Source: a miscellaneous Crenarchaeota group-1 archaeon SG8-32-3
Lineage (GTDB): Archaea > Thermoproteota > Bathyarchaeia > Bathyarchaeales > Bathycorpusculaceae
DNA: 10,471 bases
NCBI GenBank assembly: GCA_001273335.1
Contig: LFWV01000032.1
Coordinates: forward strand, 1-10,471
Direction: 5' to 3'
Shown: piece after piece, positions 1 to 6,148 of the stretch
Layout: each line of letters begins with the position of its first letter
Numbering within the stretch: the first letter of the stretch is position 1
Position numbers and translations under genes: made by a program
Notes under the pieces: generated by a model
Told to the model about the DNA's origin: nothing
The model's input: only the letters and a program-made list of their open reading frames with translations
Database searches by the model: none

Positions 1-1635
1 AAGCCGAATTGGCTTCTAGCGGTCGTTAAGAGCGTAACAAAGCTTTACAATGAGCAGGAGAATGTGGCAAGCGTTGAGTTGAAGGACACGGGTCGTCCTG
101 ACCTGTGGAGTGCCGAAGGTTTAGCGAGAACGTTGCGCGGCTTTCTTGGTCTTGAGAAGGGCCCTAGATGCTATGAGGTTGGCAGTTGCGAGGTGGAAGT
201 GCATGTTGACGCTGAGCTCAAGTGTATACGACCTTACATTTGTTGTTCAGTCGTTAAGGATGTGCAGCTTACAGATGCTGTGATCCGCGGGCTTATGCAT
301 TTACAGGATAAGCTGGATCAGACTTATGGGCGAAGCAGGCACAAAACTTCCATTGGAATTTACGATTATAATTTGATTTCGCCCCCTTTAAGCTACACTG
401 TTTCAAAGCCGGATGGTATCAGTTTTGTTCCGCTTGGCTTCGAGGAACAAATGAGTTTAGCGGAGATTCTTGAGAGTCACCCGAAAGGCATTGAATACGG
501 TCACATAGTTAAAGGACACAGTGTTTACCCGATTCTACGGGATACGGAGCATAAGGTGCTGTCTTTTCCGCCAGTTATTAACTCTAACGACCTTGGCAAG
601 GTCACCGAGGAAACGGGAAACTTGCTTGTGGAAGTCACTGGCACGGTACATCAGACTGTGCTTAACACGCTTAACCTTGTAACGCTGGCGTTGATTGACA
701 GGGGTGGCAAAGCTTACGCTGCTGAAGTGCGTTATCCTGATGACGCGTTTTACACTGTGAAGAAGGTGGTGACTCCTGACTTCAGGAGCAGACGAACTGA
801 TTTGAGTGTGGATTATGTGAACAAGATTTTGGGGCTTCAGCTTACCAGCGAGAAAATGGCTGAGTGCCTTTTGACCGCTGGTTTGGGCGTGGAGAAGGTT
901 AAAGGTAACTGCGTTTCCGTGCTAATACCATGCTACCGTGTTGACGTGATGCACCCCGTTGATTTAGTAGAGGATATTGCGGTTGCTTACGGGTACGATA
1001 ATATTGAGCCTATTTGGCGTGAATTACCTTCAACTGGTGGTGTCAGGCGTGAGCAGCGGCTAATTGATGTTGCACGCGAGTTCATGGTTGGCTTGGGCTT
1101 TCAAGAGGTTCTAAATTTCATGTTGACTAGTTCAGAGAACCTTTTTGGCAAAATGAACCTTGAGAAAGCACACGTTGTGGAGGTTGCTAACCCGAAGGTT
1201 GTGACTATGTCGTGTTTGCGGAGTTGGCTTTTGCCAAGTTTGATGGAGTTCTTGGGCAATAACCAGTCAGTGGAGTTCCCGCAGAAAATCTTTGAGTTGG
1301 GCAAAGTTACCTTGATAGACGACACCATGGAGACGAAAACGCGGGATGAGGAGTGGCTTGCCGCTGCGACAACACATCCAACGGCTAGTTTCACTGAAAT
1401 CAAATCCGCGCTTGACGCGTTTTTCATGAATTTGGGTGTTGAGTGGCAGATAGAAGAAATAGCACATCCGAGTTTCATTGAAGGCAGAGTTGGCACAGCA
1501 ACCGTTAACAGCGCTGAAGTAGGCGTTTTAGGCGAGGTTAATCCACTATTGCTGGAAGCGTGGAAACTTGAGAATCCAGTAGCTGCCTTCGAAATAAACA
1601 TACACCAAATAGTCAAAGCCAAACTTAAGAAGTAG
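1..1635 (+). CDS. pheT: Phenylalanyl-tRNA synthetase beta subunit, archaeal type (5' end outside window)
   Basis: PheT is the beta subunit of the alpha2-beta2 cytoplasmic enzyme that charges tRNA(Phe) with phenylalanine; with PheS it also edits Tyr-tRNA(Phe). The frame is open back to base 1, giving 21 codons before the GTG at 64. That GTG is therefore probably an internal Val, and the true start probably lies some tens of bases upstream. Counting from base 64, the archaeal/eukaryotic signature GRPDLWSAEGLAR is at residues 10-22, a B3/B4-type editing region follows at about 85-230, the B5 domain (RRTDLSVDYVNKILG to VEDIAVAYGYDNI) spans about 243-314, and the inactive synthetase-like fold (GLGFQEVLNFML, IFELGKV) runs from about 335 to the end. 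The visible length fits the archaeal form of roughly 550 residues, not the longer bacterial PheT. Codon use is strongly G/T-ended, unlike gatD. pheS would be expected upstream. Function is confident; the start is not visible. Confidence 0.95.
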   Translation, partial: KPNWLLAVVKSVTKLYNEQENVASVELKDTGRPDLWSAEGLARTLRGFLGLEKGPRCYEVGSCEVEVHVDAELKCIRPYICCSVVKDVQLTDAVIRGLMHLQDKLDQTYGRSRHKTSIGIYDYNLISPPLSYTVSKPDGISFVPLGFEEQMSLAEILESHPKGIEYGHIVKGHSVYPILRDTEHKVLSFPPVINSNDLGKVTEETGNLLVEVTGTVHQTVLNTLNLVTLALIDRGGKAYAAEVRYPDDAFYTVKKVVTPDFRSRRTDLSVDYVNKILGLQLTSEKMAECLLTAGLGVEKVKGNCVSVLIPCYRVDVMHPVDLVEDIAVAYGYDNIEPIWRELPSTGGVRREQRLIDVAREFMVGLGFQEVLNFMLTSSENLFGKMNLEKAHVVEVANPKVVTMSCLRSWLLPSLMEFLGNNQSVEFPQKIFELGKVTLIDDTMETKTRDEEWLAAATTHPTASFTEIKSALDAFFMNLGVEWQIEEIAHPSFIEGRVGTATVNSAEVGVLGEVNPLLLEAWKLENPVAAFEINIHQIVKAKLKK

Positions 1636-1650
1636 CTAGAGAGCGAGAAA

Positions 1651-1761
1651 ATGGGTAAACCTGAAGAAGTTCAAGACGCGGTGTTGGAAAAAGAAGAAGA
1701 AAAGAAAAAAGCAAAACACCGAAAAAGAGGGCCATACCGAAAGGCACACGCCAACTGGTAA
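1651..1761 (+). CDS. Possible small highly charged protein (36 aa) downstream of pheT
   Basis: I do not recognise this ORF. It starts with ATG 15 bases after the pheT stop and would be co-transcribed with it. The 36-residue product is acidic for about 15 residues, then almost entirely charged: a run EKEEEKKKAKHRKR followed by GPYRKAHANW. The basic RGPYRK stretch recalls short nucleic-acid-binding tails and AT-hook-like motifs, but that is only a resemblance. No clear Shine-Dalgarno sequence precedes it; only purine-rich gagcgagaaa is seen. It contains no hydrophobic segment. The position tight behind pheT and the abrupt stop before a pyrimidine-rich stretch favour a real small gene, but a chance ORF in A-rich sequence cannot be excluded. 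Confidence 0.4.
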   Translation: MGKPEEVQDAVLEKEEEKKKAKHRKRGPYRKAHANW

Positions 1762-1782
1762 ACAACTTAATGATGTACTCTC

Positions 1783-1807
1783 GGAGGCCCCTCCCTCCAG
1801 CTTTCTA
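1783..1807 (+). terminator. Possible transcription end of the pheT unit
   Basis: GGAGG at 1783-1787 can pair with CCTCC at 1794-1798 across a 6-base loop. A pyrimidine-rich run leads into CTTTCT. Similar pyrimidine tracts follow other genes in this window. The stem is only five pairs and has no strong U-run after it, so the call is weak. Confidence 0.2.
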
Positions 1808-1953
1808 TATAGATACATGATTTGTGATACAGTCTTTGAAATTCGAACTATAATTTAATCCTCAAACTTACTAAACTGTTTTAGTCTCTCCCAGTAGATT
1901 GCAAGCTCTGAATTGGCAAAAATTTCGCTAGTGGAGACGACATATAAACACGT

Positions 1954-1969
1954 TTAAAAACGGTTTTAA
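1954..1969. other. AT-rich palindrome downstream of the thioredoxin gene
   Basis: TTAAAA-ACGG-TTTTAA is a perfect 6+6 inverted repeat in the gap between the convergent pheT and thioredoxin genes. On the minus strand it is read as CCGTTTTTAA, so it could contribute to ending the redox operon transcript. Chance is possible in AT-rich DNA. The rest of the 1762-1999 gap shows nothing I can assign. Confidence 0.2.
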
Positions 1970-1999
1970 TTCCTACGTCGGGTGGGAACACTGCGTTTC

Positions 2000-2641
2000 T
2001 TAATATGTTTTGACTTTTCCCGCCTTTTTTTTTGCTGCCATTGCAGCAATAACAAATAAAGCTATGCCACAAACCCCTATAACAGCTAATAAGCTATAAT
2101 ACGATCCAGTTTGTGCTGCGTCAGAATCACTCGAGTCACCGGTTCCATTTTCCGAGATTAGGGCGTCTATTTCTGAACGTAATGTTGATTCTGCAGTTAA
2201 GCCAATGTGACTGTATCTTTCGTAGCCTTCAGTGTCAACCACAAATAAGTGGGGTATGGGAGATACACCATATTTGTAGCCTACGTTGTCTGTATCTCGA
2301 GCCACCGTCCACTGCATCTGGTTTTGTTGAGCAAAAAGCTGGAGTTTCGGAAGGGAATCACTTTCTATATCCACACTTATTGACAAAATTACTAGCTGTT
2401 CGGAAGAGTAATCGCTGTAAAGAGCCTGAAGATGCTCAATTTCCATAATGCAGGGACCGCACCAAGTGGCGAAGAAGTCTAAAAGAACAACTTTTCCCAG
2501 ATGTTCCGACAAACTGAAAGCTTTTCCGTTGATATCAACTAATTCGAAATCTTGGGCTTTCTCCTGTCCAAATCCAGAATTTACACCGAAAACAAATGCA
2601 ATAGTCAAGAACAAAGAAAAGGCAAGAATTTTAGTTCGCAT
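2000..2641 (-). CDS. Secreted TlpA/ResA-like thioredoxin with C-terminal membrane anchor
   Basis: A thiol-disulfide oxidoreductase of 213 residues predicted to act on the outer face of the cytoplasmic membrane. Residues 1-25 form a signal peptide (MRTKILAFSLFLTIAFVFG core, probable cleavage near GFG|QEK). The redoxin fold spans about 28-163: QDFELVDINGKAFSLSEHLG, then KVVLLDFFATWCGPC with the active-site pair C61/C64, and the cis-proline loop at SPIP (P130). A Ser/Asp-rich linker (164-180) leads to one TM helix (about 182-202) followed by KKK, so the domain is tethered at its C terminus; TlpA-like proteins are more often tethered at the N terminus. It is the last gene of a three-gene operon, 33 bases after the polyferredoxin stop. 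I see no Shine-Dalgarno before its ATG. The WCGPC motif suggests a reductant of protein disulfides or peroxides; the substrate is unknown. Confidence 0.88.
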   Translation of the reverse strand: MRTKILAFSLFLTIAFVFGVNSGFGQEKAQDFELVDINGKAFSLSEHLGKVVLLDFFATWCGPCIMEIEHLQALYSDYSSEQLVILSISVDIESDSLPKLQLFAQQNQMQWTVARDTDNVGYKYGVSPIPHLFVVDTEGYERYSHIGLTAESTLRSEIDALISENGTGDSSDSDAAQTGSYYSLLAVIGVCGIALFVIAAMAAKKKAGKVKTY

Positions 2642-2674
2642 TGAAATCAGACAAGTATGGGTGAAAGAAATCTA

Positions 2675-3451
2675 TTAAGGTTTGTTAAGTCGTCTAATAT
2701 TTATTCTAAGTGCATTGGTTTGGCAGGCTTCAACACATTTTCCGCATAAGATGCAATCGCTTGACTTGCCGATATTTTCCAGTTTATCTATGCCCATGGG
2801 ACAAACATCCAAACACCTCTCACATTTCGTACATTTAGTTGGGCTAAGAGACACCGTTAGAATGGACAATTTGTTGAAGACTCCTATGGAACCTAGAGGG
2901 CACAAGTAGCGACACCAAAATCTCGAAAAAAGCAGCACCAGAACAACGGTTAAACTCAAAGTTGTTATGTGAACATAAAAAAAGAGACCTAAGTTTAAAG
3001 AAGAATAGAAGAAGGGAGCTGGAATAGCCGCAAACAGGCTTCCAGCAGGACAAAACTTGCAGAAGAAAGTGTCCAAAGTAATCCATGCTGAAACAATAAC
3101 TACCAACAGCATAACAAATTTAGAGTAACTGAAAGGCTTAAGTTTCCTTTTTTTCTTATTGAAAAACCCCAACAGGTCTTGAAAACCACCGAAGGGACAC
3201 GCCCAACCGCAAAAAGCTCTGCCAAAAATTGTTCCATAAATGCCCAAAGTACCTAGAAGATAGAAAGGAATAGCGGGAAGAATCATAAAATGCTGCAGAA
3301 CGCCTATAGGGCACCCGCCAGCTGCAAGGGGACAGCCGTAACAGTAGAAAAATGGCCAAATGAGACCAGTTTTCAATAGAGAAACAAATCCCAAATTAGA
3401 TATAACAAAAGTAATTGATTGAAATATATGACGTAGCCGACTAAGATTCAT
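2675..3451 (-). CDS. Integral-membrane polyferredoxin (NapH/CcoG-like 4Fe-4S protein)
   Basis: A 258-residue membrane iron-sulfur protein likely to carry electrons from the cytoplasm to an extracytoplasmic partner. Four TM helices are apparent at about 14-32, 54-75, 112-128 and 153-178. Two CxxxCP motifs typical of the NapH/YccM/CcoG group, CGWACP (C81, C85) and CRYLCP (C180, C184), fall on the predicted inside, as do the basic run KKKRK (99-103) and a C-terminal 2[4Fe-4S] ferredoxin module (CTKCERCLDVCP from 207, CILCGKCVEACQ from 233). Extra cysteines lie on the predicted outside: CYGCPLAAGGC (C37, C40, C47) and CKFC (C131, C134). The ATG has GAGGAGA directly in front of it, in the 9-base gap after the small CTSC gene. 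Tight linkage to a thioredoxin points to a thiol-reducing role, not nitrate or ubiquinol metabolism. Family confident; exact role inferred. Confidence 0.88.
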   Translation of the reverse strand: MNLSRLRHIFQSITFVISNLGFVSLLKTGLIWPFFYCYGCPLAAGGCPIGVLQHFMILPAIPFYLLGTLGIYGTIFGRAFCGWACPFGGFQDLLGFFNKKKRKLKPFSYSKFVMLLVVIVSAWITLDTFFCKFCPAGSLFAAIPAPFFYSSLNLGLFFYVHITTLSLTVVLVLLFSRFWCRYLCPLGSIGVFNKLSILTVSLSPTKCTKCERCLDVCPMGIDKLENIGKSSDCILCGKCVEACQTNALRINIRRLNKP

Positions 3452-3460
3452 TCTCCTCGG

Positions 3461-3598
3461 CTACCCTAATCCGATGCAGGAAGTACAAACAAATCTGACA
3501 AAAGATTGCACAATTCCATATTCAGATTCCGAAACTCCAATAATCACTAATATAGAAAATAAGACTAAAAGAAGATTCTGCTTATGCGACAACTTCAA
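3461..3598 (-). CDS. Small one-TM protein with C-terminal CTSCIGLG (45 aa), first gene of redox operon
   Basis: A 45-residue protein starting with TTG immediately after an in-frame TGA. The start is supported by GGAGTGAT on the minus strand (3606-3613), a near-perfect archaeal Shine-Dalgarno ending 7 bases before the TTG. Residues 1-7 are basic (KLSHKQ), 8-21 form a hydrophobic helix (NLLLVLFSILVIIG), and an amphipathic segment leads to the C terminus FVCTSCIGLG with C38 and C41 in a CxxC motif. Positive-inside reasoning puts the CxxC on the outer face, next to the outer cysteines of the polyferredoxin and to the thioredoxin domain. The stop lies 9 bases before the polyferredoxin ATG, so the three genes form one operon. 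I believe similar short proteins ending in CIGLG accompany such polyferredoxins elsewhere, but I cannot check this. Function is inferred: a thiol shuttle, or a small subunit of the membrane complex. Confidence 0.75.
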   Translation of the reverse strand: MKLSHKQNLLLVLFSILVIIGVSESEYGIVQSFVRFVCTSCIGLG

Positions 3599-3605
3599 TC
3601 AGCTA

Positions 3606-3613
3606 ATCACTCC
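3606..3613 (-). promoter_or_regulatory. Shine-Dalgarno site that decides the TTG start of the CTSC gene
   Basis: On the minus strand GGAGTGAT, one base short of the archaeal consensus GGAGGTGAT, ends 7 bases before the TTG at 3598. An in-frame stop sits directly before that TTG, so no earlier start is possible. Confidence 0.6.
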
Positions 3614-3666
3614 ATCCGCGAATAAAACGTATTAATGTAACCAAATAGGCTTAAAATTTTTCCCCC

Positions 3667-3674
3667 ATTTAAAG
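3667..3674 (-). promoter_or_regulatory. Candidate TATA box of the redox operon
   Basis: CTTTAAAT on the minus strand lies about 70 bases before the TTG of the CTSC gene. A start site about 25 bases downstream would leave a leader of about 45 bases carrying the Shine-Dalgarno. TTTAAA is symmetric, so the same box could also serve the divergent + strand reading frame. Weak, single-site evidence. Confidence 0.3.
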
Positions 3675-3861
3675 CCTTAGACACCAACAATTTTCAAACG
3701 TTCAATCTGATATTCCTGTTTTTATAGGTAGAAGACCTGTTTCGCGCTATTATGGACGAACGGCTGTAACTTGGAGACATGAAGTTGTCACTGTGAAAGG
3801 TAAAGCTCAAGTTCGATATAGAGACCTAAAGACTGGTCGCTTTATCAAGAAGCCTAAATAG
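3673..3861 (+). pseudogene. Coding-like frame without a standard start codon (49-62 aa); remnant or unusual-start gene
   Basis: After an in-frame TAA (3670-3672) this frame is open to the TAG at 3859-3861 and looks like real protein. From the ATT at 3712 the product would be 49 residues, opening PVFIGRRPVSRYYGRT and ending VRYRDLKTGRFIKKPK: basic, aromatic-rich, with the feel of a compact beta-rich or nucleic-acid-binding protein. No ATG, GTG, TTG or CTG lies in frame before the body of the sequence. Either the start was lost (ATG to ATT at 3712 would be a single change) or a rare start is used. No Shine-Dalgarno is visible before 3712. I do not recognise the family. The last codons merge into the degenerate 34-bp repeats that follow. 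It is divergent from the redox operon and upstream of the surface protein gene. Confidence 0.4.
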
Positions 3862-3978
3862 AATAAAAACGGACTTAGTCAAGAAACCTTGACCAATGCC
3901 GAGAGTTGTTTAGTCAAGAAATATTGACCAAAATAGGTTTCTTTAGTCAAGAAACCTTGATAAAAACGCTTTTTACCG
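3845..3978 (+). repeat. About four degenerate 34-bp tandem repeats, three containing a palindrome
   Basis: TCAAGAA recurs at 3845, 3879, 3914 and 3947, with steps of 34, 35 and 33 bases. The first and third full copies share the core GTCAAGAAACCTTGAC (3878-3893) or a near-identical version of it (3946-3961); the middle copy is GTCAAGAAATATTGAC (3913-3928). Each core is an inverted repeat with GTCAAG/CTTGAC arms. The copy at 3845 (TCAAGAAGCCT) is a half-match inside the end of the upstream reading frame. Unit ends are also alike (CTTAG, TTTAG, TTTAG). A further perfect stem, GGTTTCTT-TAGTC-AAGAAACC, occupies 3936-3956. The array ends about 40 bases before the surface protein start, so phased regulator binding sites are the simplest reading. 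Confidence 0.65.
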
Positions 3979-4000
3979 GAAAAAACCATTTTTTCTCATG

Positions 4001-4005
4001 AGGAG
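4001..4005 (+). promoter_or_regulatory. Ribosome binding site of the surface protein gene
   Basis: AGGAG (within GAGGAGA) precedes the ATG at 4011 by five bases and fixes that start. An out-of-frame ATG at 3998 overlaps the site but is not used by this frame. Confidence 0.6.
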
Positions 4006-4010
4006 AACAT

Positions 4011-6047
4011 ATGAGCCAACCTCCAAAACGGAAAAACTGGAATAAGCCTCTTGTCTTCTTAGCTGCAATTCTAGTTTCCACGCTGAGCTTAGGGAGCTTT
4101 GCGGTTCATGCATTTCAATCCGTAAACGTACCATTTGAAGTGAAAGATAACGTCGAGATACTCGAGTATCCATCTGGCTTCAGCGTTTACCCTGGAGAAA
4201 CAGTAATATTCGAGTTCACAGTCGAAAACTTAGCGTCCGTAACCTATTTTACGGAATTCGATTTTCTCTTAAACGACACAGACTATCAAGCCAAATACGT
4301 TACTTTCAGCAACCACAATTACAGCATAACACCGGGCATTCAAGAGCTATCTGCCTGGCTAACCGTAGTACCAAATGCTCCACCAGCAAACCTTGTTCTA
4401 ACGATAAACAGAAGAACCAATGCGCCTTCTCCTTCTCCCTCTCCTTCTCCAACGCCTTTCTTCAATGGATCCTTAGTGCCTTCCCTGCAGCTTCTCAGTG
4501 GAGGGGCAAAATGGGCAGCACCCAACGGCACAACAGTACTTTACGTAAACCACAAAGACAACTGGGCGGCACATCACCTAACCGACGGAGCAGATTGGGG
4601 TCCATATCCATCAGAACCAACAATGGATTATTGGCGTTCATCCATATCAGGCGCACTCGAAGAGGCAGGTTTTAAGGTAACGTTTGCAGGAGACATGCCG
4701 GAATCCTTGAATGGCTATGATCTAGTGGTCATCAAGGCGAACTGGGCAGTGGAACCGAAACATGCATCTCTAATAGAAGACTACATTGCAAACGGAGGAG
4801 GCGTAATTCTCTTAAAAGGCATTCCCAGCTACCTGTCAGCGTATTGCAAAGACTGGTACCCTGGAAAATACGGCGGTACCAACTTAACTGCGATACAAGA
4901 TTGGTTCGGAAGCGACACATACGCAAACACTGGTGGTCAAGCTCAAGTGGTCGTTAACAAACCCTTCGGCACAAGTATGAAGTATGGTGACATTGTTTAT
5001 TCAGCAATTAATTCGGCAGAAGCTTGCGTAACATCTCTAAATAAAAACGCCAATATCATCGCATCATGGGGGAGCCCAGACTGTGCCTACGCCTTCACAT
5101 ACGAATACGGTCAAGGAAGGATGTATTATCAGGGAGAAGTACTACTTCCTTTAAGCGCACGCGAACAAAGCCCATGGGAAGGAAATATTACAGAGGACGA
5201 AGAATTCCCTTACGAACCCTCGCCCCCTCAATTATCTGAAGACAACGCAATTAGGGCGACGTTTTTAATAGATTACAGGTGGTTCGCCTTCAGACTAGTT
5301 TACAACCAGACCACAAAAACTTATTCGGTTTATTCTCTGGGAGAACTGATTATTGGTCAATCGTCTCTTAAGGATAAAGGAGAGTTGGTTGCAGAAAACA
5401 TGCGAGGCCCAGCCATATCAACCGATGGAACATATGATTCTCGCGAAATTAATAACTGGTTTAAAACAAAAACCATTGACAACGTAGCTATCGTCTACTA
5501 TGATGGAGTGGAAGTTCTTACTGTTTTTTCAGAAAACTCGCCCTCTGAAACAATTAAGGTGTTGTCCCCAGAAAATAAAACATACAACACGCCAGACGTA
5601 CCCTTGGAATACATGGTAAACCAGATATTTTACACGGTAAGCTACAGTTTGGATGGACAAGCAAACCAAACGATCACAGGCAACACAGTTTTAAATGGAC
5701 TGACAGAAGGGTCCCACAGCATCGTAGTTTACATTGAAAGTACACCCGAAAACATCACTGCCTCAAAAACAATCTACTTCACAATTTCCTTGGCTAATAA
5801 TGAAACCAAGATTTTTGTACCTCAAACCGAGAGTGATGTTAAAACAGACTCTACAACAAACACAAAAACGGAGACAACAGGTTTCCGCAGAGAGGGAACT
5901 ATGACAACAGAAACAGTCAGCTTCATCGTGGAGTTGCCATTCCCAACAACGATAGTTGTAGCTTCGGCAGTCATTATGTATGTTATAGGTTTAGGTCTGA
6001 TTGTCTACTTCAAGAAACGCCACGCAAAGTCGGGGAATAAAGCATGA
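4011..6047 (+). CDS. Large cell-surface protein: Ig-like, amidotransferase-like and Ig-like domains with C-terminal anchor
   Basis: A 678-residue exported protein. A basic N terminus and hydrophobic helix (about 12-35) form the signal. Residues 40-135 look like a beta-sandwich (YPGETVIFEFTVENL). A Pro-Ser linker (139-149, PSPSPSPSPT) follows. Residues 175-380 read as a class I glutamine-amidotransferase-like or ThuA/DUF4350-like fold: LYVNHKDNW, the helix before GFKVTF, YDLVVIKANW, and NGGGVILLKG. At the expected nucleophile-elbow position (LLKGIPSYLS) there is no Cys, so the domain is probably binding, not catalytic. Residues 412-508 are unrecognised. An Ig-like repeat (about 516-592) opens with VLSPENKTY and has SYSLDGQANQTITGN. 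A Thr-rich stalk and the anchor ELPFPTT plus a TM helix (about 645-667) end in VYFKKR. Many N-x-S/T sequons suggest glycosylation. It faces outward; the ligand is unknown. Confidence 0.8.
   Translation: MSQPPKRKNWNKPLVFLAAILVSTLSLGSFAVHAFQSVNVPFEVKDNVEILEYPSGFSVYPGETVIFEFTVENLASVTYFTEFDFLLNDTDYQAKYVTFSNHNYSITPGIQELSAWLTVVPNAPPANLVLTINRRTNAPSPSPSPSPTPFFNGSLVPSLQLLSGGAKWAAPNGTTVLYVNHKDNWAAHHLTDGADWGPYPSEPTMDYWRSSISGALEEAGFKVTFAGDMPESLNGYDLVVIKANWAVEPKHASLIEDYIANGGGVILLKGIPSYLSAYCKDWYPGKYGGTNLTAIQDWFGSDTYANTGGQAQVVVNKPFGTSMKYGDIVYSAINSAEACVTSLNKNANIIASWGSPDCAYAFTYEYGQGRMYYQGEVLLPLSAREQSPWEGNITEDEEFPYEPSPPQLSEDNAIRATFLIDYRWFAFRLVYNQTTKTYSVYSLGELIIGQSSLKDKGELVAENMRGPAISTDGTYDSREINNWFKTKTIDNVAIVYYDGVEVLTVFSENSPSETIKVLSPENKTYNTPDVPLEYMVNQIFYTVSYSLDGQANQTITGNTVLNGLTEGSHSIVVYIESTPENITASKTIYFTISLANNETKIFVPQTESDVKTDSTTNTKTETTGFRREGTMTTETVSFIVELPFPTTIVVASAVIMYVIGLGLIVYFKKRHAKSGNKA
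4425..4448 (+). repeat. CCTTCT hexamer microsatellite encoding the Pro-Ser linker
   Basis: Four hexamer units (CCTTCT, CCTTCT, CCCTCT, CCTTCT) encode alternating Pro-Ser in the linker between the N-terminal domain and the amidotransferase-like domain. Such runs change length in steps of two residues without a frameshift, so linker length may differ between strains. Confidence 0.7.
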
Positions 6048-6057
6048 GAAAAACCCT

Positions 6058-6107
6058 CGCATTCTCTAACTCTCCTACTCTCTCCACTCTCTAACTAACT
6101 CTCTCTA
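6058..6107 (+). terminator. Pyrimidine-rich tract after the surface protein gene
   Basis: Starting about 10 bases after the stop, nearly 50 bases are C/T-rich with CTCTC repeated (for example CTCTCTAACTAACTCTCTC), followed by an A/C-rich run. Archaeal termination often uses U-rich RNA 3' ends, so this may be the transcript end; there is no strong hairpin. Confidence 0.35.
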
Positions 6108-6148
6108 AAAAAACAAACACAAGAAAAAAACACACACAAGCATAATTC

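Noticed and set aside
1101..1622. 173-codon minus-strand frame opposite pheT
   Set aside because: It is the antisense shadow of a clearly coding gene, with low-complexity Ser-rich sequence and no recognisable motif.
1838..1853. TTCGAA-like stretch considered as a tRNA T-loop
   Set aside because: No acceptor, D or anticodon stems can be drawn around it, and no tRNA gene was found elsewhere in the window.
1881..2072. 63-codon minus-strand frame overlapping the end of the thioredoxin gene
   Set aside because: It starts inside the thioredoxin gene in another frame, has no ribosome site, and its downstream part shows no protein character I can support.
3845..3978. CRISPR array
   Set aside because: The repeats are degenerate, the conserved part is only about 16-20 bases, the gaps of 13-15 bases are too short for spacers and are themselves partly similar, and no cas gene is near.
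3961..3992. Short AT hairpins TAAAAA-CGC-TTTTTA and GAAAAAA-CCA-TTTTTTC just before the surface protein gene
   Set aside because: Short A-run/T-run pairs are expected by chance in this composition and have no clear role; they were not listed separately.
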